A stretch of 9,502 nt of DNA from Bacteroidales bacterium UBA1208 (GTDB taxonomy: Bacteria; Bacteroidota; Bacteroidia; Bacteroidales; P3): the NCBI GenBank assembly GCA_002309955.1, contig DBXQ01000043.1, positions 179-9,680 of the forward strand, in the 5' to 3' direction. The number at the start of each line of letters is the position of its first letter. The stretch's first letter is position 1. The position numbers were made by a program, and so were the translations under genes. The notes beneath the pieces were generated by a model. That model was not told the DNA's origin and made no database searches. It worked only from the letters and a program-made list of their open reading frames with translations. This document shows positions 5,969 to 9,502 of the stretch, one piece after another.

Positions 5969-7359
5969 ACAACACCATTGCGGCCGTTTCTACCCCTCAC
6001 GGAGTCGGTGGCATTGCCGTCGTCCGTCTCTCGGGGCCTGAAGCATGCAACATCGCCTCACGCCACGTCCGTCTCCCAAAACAGGCAGGCAGCACCTGTT
6101 TCACTCCTTTCCGCATCAACGACACCTTACTGGACGAAGTGGTCGTCACCCTTTTCCGCGCCCCCCACTCCTACACTGGACAAGACACTGTCGAATTCTC
6201 CTGCCATGGCTCCATTTACATCCAACAGATACTCCTGCAGGCGCTCCTTGACAGTGGAGCACGTATGGCTGACCCCGGTGAATTCACCCGCCAAGCATTC
6301 CTCAACGGAAAATTAAACCTCTCCCAAGCCGAGGCCGTAGCCGACCTTATCGACTCCACCAATGCCGCAGCCCACAGTCTTGCCGTCAGCCAACTGCGAG
6401 GAGGCTATGCCCAAGAGCTGGAGCATCTACGCCAGCAACTCGTCGAACTTACCGCACTCCTCGAACTCGAGCTCGACTTCAGTGAAGAAGATCTTGAGTT
6501 TGCCGACCGTAGCCACCTCCTGTCGTTAGTCTCGCGAACAAATACCCGTGTCCAATCCTTACGGCAGTCCTTCCATATGGGAAACGCTCTTAAGCGTGGA
6601 ATCCCAGTAGCCATCATCGGCCGTCCCAATGCCGGCAAATCCTCTCTCCTCAACGCCTTGTTGCACGACAACCGCGCCATCGTCAGCGATATACCCGGCA
6701 CCACACGCGACACTATCGAAGAGACCTTTGTCATCAACGGGACCCCCTTCCGCATTATCGACACCGCTGGACTGCGCCACAGCGACGACCCCATCGAAAC
6801 ACTCGGCATCCAACGCACCATCAACACCGTAGAACAAGCCGACATCATCCTATACGTCCACGACGCCACACAACCCTTTACCCAAGCCCTCACCGACCTT
6901 CAAGAACTTCAAGGCTCCCTCTCGCTCGAAGACAAACACCTGTTCATCGTCAACAACAAGATAGACAAATGTGTGGATTCGTTAATGCGTGAATGCGATA
7001 ATGGGTTAATGGGTAAATCAATTCACGAATTAACACATTCTCACATTAACACATTCAACATCTCCGCCAAAGAGGGCAACGGTCTCGGCGCCCTCACAAC
7101 AGCACTGGCCGAAGTAGTCCAAACCGACTTCGCACAAGCTCCAGACGTGATGCTCACCAACGTGCGGCACTACAATGCCCTTGGACATGTCAACCAAGCC
7201 CTGCTGCAGGTGTCCCAAGGACTCTCCGACAATCTTCCTGCCGACCTCGTAGTCATTGACCTCCGCGATGCCCTCCACCACCTCGGCACCATCACCGGCC
7301 AAGTCACCACCGACGAAATCCTCGGCACCATCTTCTCCCGCTTCTGCGTCGGAAAATAG
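5965..7359 (+). CDS. mnmE: tRNA uridine-5-carboxymethylaminomethyl modification GTPase MnmE
   Basis: The protein (464 residues) is MnmE/TrmE, the GTPase that with MnmG modifies the wobble uridine (U34) of certain tRNAs, using a folate one-carbon unit. The N-terminal folate-binding domain starts MNNTIAAVSTPHGVGGIAVV and covers about residues 1-118. A helical domain follows, with the Ras-like G domain inserted in it: G1 GRPNAGKS at 219-226, G2 TTRDT at 246-250, G3 DTAGL at 266-270, G4 NKID at 331-334 and G5 SAK at 367-369. It ends in FCVGK, the expected C-(I/L/V)-G-K motif with catalytic Cys461. All key residues are present. The odd part is residues 338-364 between G4 and G5: this loop is encoded by an A+T-rich octamer-repeat palindrome (6978-7057) and seems longer than in relatives such as E. 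coli MnmE. The start overlaps the stop of the membrane protein by ATGA. Confidence 0.96.
   Translation: MNNTIAAVSTPHGVGGIAVVRLSGPEACNIASRHVRLPKQAGSTCFTPFRINDTLLDEVVVTLFRAPHSYTGQDTVEFSCHGSIYIQQILLQALLDSGARMADPGEFTRQAFLNGKLNLSQAEAVADLIDSTNAAAHSLAVSQLRGGYAQELEHLRQQLVELTALLELELDFSEEDLEFADRSHLLSLVSRTNTRVQSLRQSFHMGNALKRGIPVAIIGRPNAGKSSLLNALLHDNRAIVSDIPGTTRDTIEETFVINGTPFRIIDTAGLRHSDDPIETLGIQRTINTVEQADIILYVHDATQPFTQALTDLQELQGSLSLEDKHLFIVNNKIDKCVDSLMRECDNGLMGKSIHELTHSHINTFNISAKEGNGLGALTTALAEVVQTDFAQAPDVMLTNVRHYNALGHVNQALLQVSQGLSDNLPADLVVIDLRDALHHLGTITGQVTTDEILGTIFSRFCVGK
6978..7057. repeat. Octamer-periodic palindromic element inside mnmE
   Basis: Ten consecutive 8-nt units are visible. Five have the form TGNGTNAA (TTCGTTAA, TGCGTGAA, TGCGATAA, TGGGTTAA, TGGGTAAA; 6978-7017). 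The last four of the other five lean to the inverse form (CGAATTAA, CACATTCT, CACATTAA, CACATTCA; 7026-7057). The halves are imperfect reverse complements around a centre near 7018. The frame stays open through it, giving residues 338-364 of MnmE. It is far more A+T-rich than the rest of the gene and uses TTA codons that are scarce around it. It shares ATTCGTTAAT (6977-6986) with the element after uvrA. Confidence 0.7.
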
Positions 7360-7399
7360 AAAAAAGCAAACACAGCATACTTTATTCACAAAAAAGGCG

Positions 7400-7407
7400 T
7401 ATCTTTG
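7400..7407 (+). promoter_or_regulatory. Bacteroidetes -7 promoter box before the cobalamin riboswitch
   Basis: TATCTTTG is a perfect TAnnTTTG. It lies 41 bases after the mnmE stop and predicts a start near 7414, about 60 bases before the aptamer. A convincing -33 element is not seen. Confidence 0.7.
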
Positions 7408-7472
7408 CATTTGTGTTTGATATTTTCGAATGACGGAAACACACAACACATCAGACCTTTGAAACAACTACA

Positions 7473-7643
7473 CATCACCGGGGTCGGCCCTGCAACAGGG
7501 CTGCCAAGAGGGAATCACGTGCAATCCGTGAGCTGTCGCGCAACTGTAATTCCGCCGCTGACGGACAGAAAACATGTCATTGGGGGCACTCCCCCGAGAA
7601 GACTTCTGTCCCGAGACGATAAGCCAGGAGACCTGCCCTGATG
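7473..7643 (+). promoter_or_regulatory. Cobalamin riboswitch
   Basis: The conserved core is easily read: AAGAGGGAATCACGTGCAAT (7506-7525), then the CGCAACTGTAA segment (7539-7549), and the B12 box AAGCCAGGAGACCTGCC (7621-7637). Terminal stem P1 pairs CATCA (7473-7477) with TGATG (7639-7643), with GGG/CCC next to it. A further perfect arm pairs GGACAGAA (7563-7570) with TTCTGTCC (7604-7611). The class binds adenosyl- or other cobalamins and normally lowers expression when the ligand is present. Downstream lies the CoA-transferase gene, on the same strand. Confidence 0.95.
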
Positions 7644-7647
7644 ATAC

Positions 7648-7744
7648 GGCAATGCCTTCGCGTCAAAAGGCTCTTGTCGCGCCCGGTGTACGGGCTGACA
7701 ACATACCCCTTTCTTTCCTCTAACTGAAGAACGCGAGCATCGCC
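7648..7744 (+). promoter_or_regulatory. Likely expression platform of the riboswitch
   Basis: Between the B12 box and the gene two structures can be drawn. A hairpin at 7674-7701 joins TTGTC/GACAA and GCCCG/CGGGC around GTGTA. A longer pairing joins GGCAATGC (7648-7655) to GCATCGCC (7737-7744) with one mismatch. No run of U follows the hairpin, so control of translation seems more likely than termination. This is inference from pairing alone. Confidence 0.4.
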
Positions 7745-7779
7745 TTATTATGAATAACAAAACAAAACACAATAATACA

Positions 7780-9084
7780 ATGAACTGGAAAGAAGACTAC
7801 AAAAGGAAAGTATCCAAGCCCGAAGATGCCATCTATGACATCCGCGATGGCCAATGCGTGGTGATGGGCCATGCAGCGGCAGCACCGCGACTGATTCAGC
7901 AAACACTGGCCGACCATTGCGAGGACTACAACGACGTGCTCATCTTCCACATGACCACCCTTGGCGACAACCCCTGCTACAAGCCATGCTGCTACGGTCA
8001 TTTCCGTCATGTGAGCAACTTCCTCTCCGCCAATTCACGCGAAGTTGTTGAGCGGCGGGAGGGAGACTTTTTCCCCGCCTACTTCAAGGATGTGCCCTCT
8101 ATGATAGGGAGCGACATCCCCTGCGATGTGGCCGTGTTCCAGGCCACTCCCCCCAACGAGGAAGGCTACTGCTCCCTCGGTGTGAGCTGTGACTATGCCA
8201 AAGCCGCCATCCGCGCCGCCAAGACTGTCATTGTCGAGACCAACGAGATGATGCCTTTCACCTACGGCGACGACATGATACACGTCTCCCAAATCGACCA
8301 CATCATCCCCTGCTCCTACCCCCTCCAGGAACTGATTCTCCCCGCCCCAGGCGAAGTGGAACTCGCCATAGGTCGCCACTGTGCCTCACTCGTGGCCGAC
8401 GGCTCCACCCTACAACTCGGCATCGGCGCCATCCCCGACGCTGTTCTCCAAGCCCTCTCCGACAAAAACGACCTCGGCATCCACAGCGAAATGTTCTCCA
8501 ACGGCGTGATGGAACTGATGCGCAGCGGAGTCATCAACGGCCGCCGCAAAACCCTCCACCGTGGCAAGGCCGTAGTAACATTCATCATGGGTTCCAAAGA
8601 GCTATACGACTTCGTCGACCATAACCCCGACGTCGAATTCCACCCCGTCGACTACGTCAACAGCCCACTCATCATCGCCAAAAACGAACGCATGATATCC
8701 ATCAACTCATGTCTTGAAGTCGACCTTCAAGGCCAAGTGTCGAGCGAAACCATCGGCATGCGGCAGTACAGCGGCATCGGTGGACAGGTGGACTTCATCC
8801 GCGGCGCCTCCTTGGCACGCGAAGGCAAAGCCATCATTGCCATGCCCAGCACAGCAGCCGGAGGCACCATCTCGCGCATCAAGCCCTTCCTCACCGAAGG
8901 CGCCGCCGTCAGCACCTCGCGCAACGACGTCGACTACATCGTCACCGAATACGGCATCGCCCGCCTCAAAGGCCGCACCCTCCAGCACCGCGCCGAAGAC
9001 CTCATCCGCATCGCTCATCCCGACTTCCGTCCACAACTGATTGAAGAATACGAACGCCGATTCCACTGCAGCTACCCCGAATAA
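7780..9084 (+). CDS. Acyl-CoA:carboxylate CoA-transferase (4-hydroxybutyrate/butyryl-CoA:acetate type)
   Basis: From ATG 7780 the protein has 434 residues. An upstream in-frame ATG at 7750 would add ten Asn/Lys-rich residues, but MNWKEDYKRKVSKPEDAI matches the usual start of the family. This is a family I CoA-transferase of the acetyl-CoA hydrolase/transferase group, which moves CoA between acyl groups through a glutamyl-CoA thioester. DLGIHSEMFSNGV holds the presumed catalytic Glu237, and the GIGGQVDF motif that helps bind CoA lies about 110 residues later. LQLGIGAIPDAVL is also typical. The length suits 4-hydroxybutyrate or butyryl-CoA:acetate CoA-transferase better than the longer propionyl-CoA:succinate enzymes, but the substrate cannot be fixed from sequence. 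Expression is under a cobalamin riboswitch, which ties it to B12-dependent fermentation via methylmalonyl-CoA. No terminator hairpin is seen after the stop; serS follows on its own promoter. Confidence 0.88.
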   Translation: MNWKEDYKRKVSKPEDAIYDIRDGQCVVMGHAAAAPRLIQQTLADHCEDYNDVLIFHMTTLGDNPCYKPCCYGHFRHVSNFLSANSREVVERREGDFFPAYFKDVPSMIGSDIPCDVAVFQATPPNEEGYCSLGVSCDYAKAAIRAAKTVIVETNEMMPFTYGDDMIHVSQIDHIIPCSYPLQELILPAPGEVELAIGRHCASLVADGSTLQLGIGAIPDAVLQALSDKNDLGIHSEMFSNGVMELMRSGVINGRRKTLHRGKAVVTFIMGSKELYDFVDHNPDVEFHPVDYVNSPLIIAKNERMISINSCLEVDLQGQVSSETIGMRQYSGIGGQVDFIRGASLAREGKAIIAMPSTAAGGTISRIKPFLTEGAAVSTSRNDVDYIVTEYGIARLKGRTLQHRAEDLIRIAHPDFRPQLIEEYERRFHCSYPE

Positions 9085-9108
9085 ACTTACGTATCCAACT
9101 TTTTTTTG

Positions 9109-9116
9109 TATCTTTG
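9109..9116 (+). promoter_or_regulatory. Bacteroidetes -7 promoter box of serS
   Basis: TATCTTTG matches TAnnTTTG perfectly, 25 bases after the CoA-transferase stop. It predicts a start near 9123 and a leader of about 18 bases before the serS ATG. A T8 run lies immediately upstream. Confidence 0.7.
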
Positions 9117-9140
9117 TCTTTTAAACAAAAAAACACACTT

Positions 9141-9502
9141 ATGCTGCAACTGCAATATATAAAGGAACATACAGAGGAAATCATCGAACGCCTCAAGATT
9201 AAGAATGTCGAAAACGTCGAAGAGCGCATAGCCGAAATCATCCGTCTCGATGCCGACCGTCGCGCCCTGCAACAAAAAGCCGACGCTGTCAAAGCCGAAC
9301 AAAACGCCATCGCCAAAGAGATAGGCATGCTCTTCAAACAAGGCAAGCGCGACGAAGCCGAAGCCAAGAAAGCCCGCACCGCCGACCTCAAGGCGCAGGA
9401 GAAAGAACTTGACGACCAGCAAGCCGCCGTCGACGCTGACCTCAACGCAAAACTCATCTCCCTGCCCAACGCACCGCACATCACCGTGCCGCGCGGCAAG
9501 AG
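9141..9502 (+). CDS. serS: Serine--tRNA ligase (N-terminal part)
   Basis: The ATG at 9141 opens a frame that runs off the window end; 120 codons are present. The start MLQLQYIKEHTEEIIERLK is typical of bacterial SerRS (M-L-x-L-x-x-I-x-x). The following residues, about 28-100, are rich in Ala, Lys, Glu and Gln with heptad-like spacing, forming the long antiparallel coiled coil that reaches out to the variable arm of tRNA-Ser. LISLPNAPHITVPRGK corresponds to the linker that leads into the catalytic domain (compare the common L-x-x-x-P-N-x-P-x-x-x-V-P pattern). The class II catalytic motifs lie beyond the window and cannot be checked. The enzyme charges tRNA-Ser, and tRNA-Sec where present, in the cytosol. 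It has its own promoter. Confidence 0.93.
   Translation, partial: MLQLQYIKEHTEEIIERLKIKNVENVEERIAEIIRLDADRRALQQKADAVKAEQNAIAKEIGMLFKQGKRDEAEAKKARTADLKAQEKELDDQQAAVDADLNAKLISLPNAPHITVPRGK

Noticed and set aside
6405..6893. 162-codon open frame on the minus strand across mnmE
   Set aside because: Antisense to the conserved G-domain part of mnmE; the Ser/Arg-rich product is a codon-bias artefact.
9002..9499. 165-codon open frame on the minus strand across the end of the CoA-transferase and serS
   Set aside because: It overlaps the serS promoter, its start and the coiled coil on the opposite strand; the Ser/Ala-rich product mirrors the coding bias of serS.

Overview
The window reads as a chromosomal segment of a member of the Bacteroidota, most likely a Prevotella- or Bacteroides-like member of the Bacteroidales. 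Three lines support this. Four -7 boxes of the Bacteroidetes type TAnnTTTG stand upstream of genes or RNAs. Shine-Dalgarno sequences are weak or absent at every start. The proteins (class II aldolase tail, UvrA, MnmE, family I CoA-transferase, SerS, lipoproteins with an early lipobox) fit that phylum. This is inference from sequence features, not a database match.

Layout, left to right. Positions 1-174 hold the 3' end of a class II fructose-bisphosphate aldolase gene, closed by an intrinsic terminator. A small lipoprotein gene (254-742, minus) converges on it. Upstream of that, also on minus, is a rod-shaped RNA of about 190 nt (804-999) with its own promoter and a U-tract, which I propose is the 6S RNA. 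Next come an A+T-rich stretch with a doubtful 46-codon ORF and a terminator-like hairpin, then a lipoprotein with a thioredoxin CGPC site (1346-2086). After about 410 bases without a convincing gene comes uvrA (2499-5324) with a clear promoter. It is followed on the same strand by a four-helix membrane protein (5435-5968) and mnmE (5965-7359). The last two overlap by ATGA and probably belong to one transcription unit. From 7400 a new promoter drives a cobalamin riboswitch (about 7473-7643) ahead of a family I acyl-CoA:carboxylate CoA-transferase (7780-9084). The window ends in the 5' part of serS (from 9141), which has its own promoter.

Functionally most of this is housekeeping: glycolysis, nucleotide excision repair, tRNA wobble-uridine modification and seryl-tRNA synthesis. 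The CoA-transferase under B12 control links to short-chain acid fermentation, where the B12-dependent methylmalonyl-CoA mutase feeds propionate formation in this phylum.

The most unusual structure is a pair of A+T-rich elements built of degenerate 8-nt units that invert their orientation at the middle. One (5326-5413) starts directly after the uvrA stop. The other (6978-7057) lies in frame inside mnmE, between the G4 and G5 motifs of the GTPase domain. They share a 10-base string and the same unit grammar, so they look like one family of small palindromic elements that can tolerate insertion into coding sequence.
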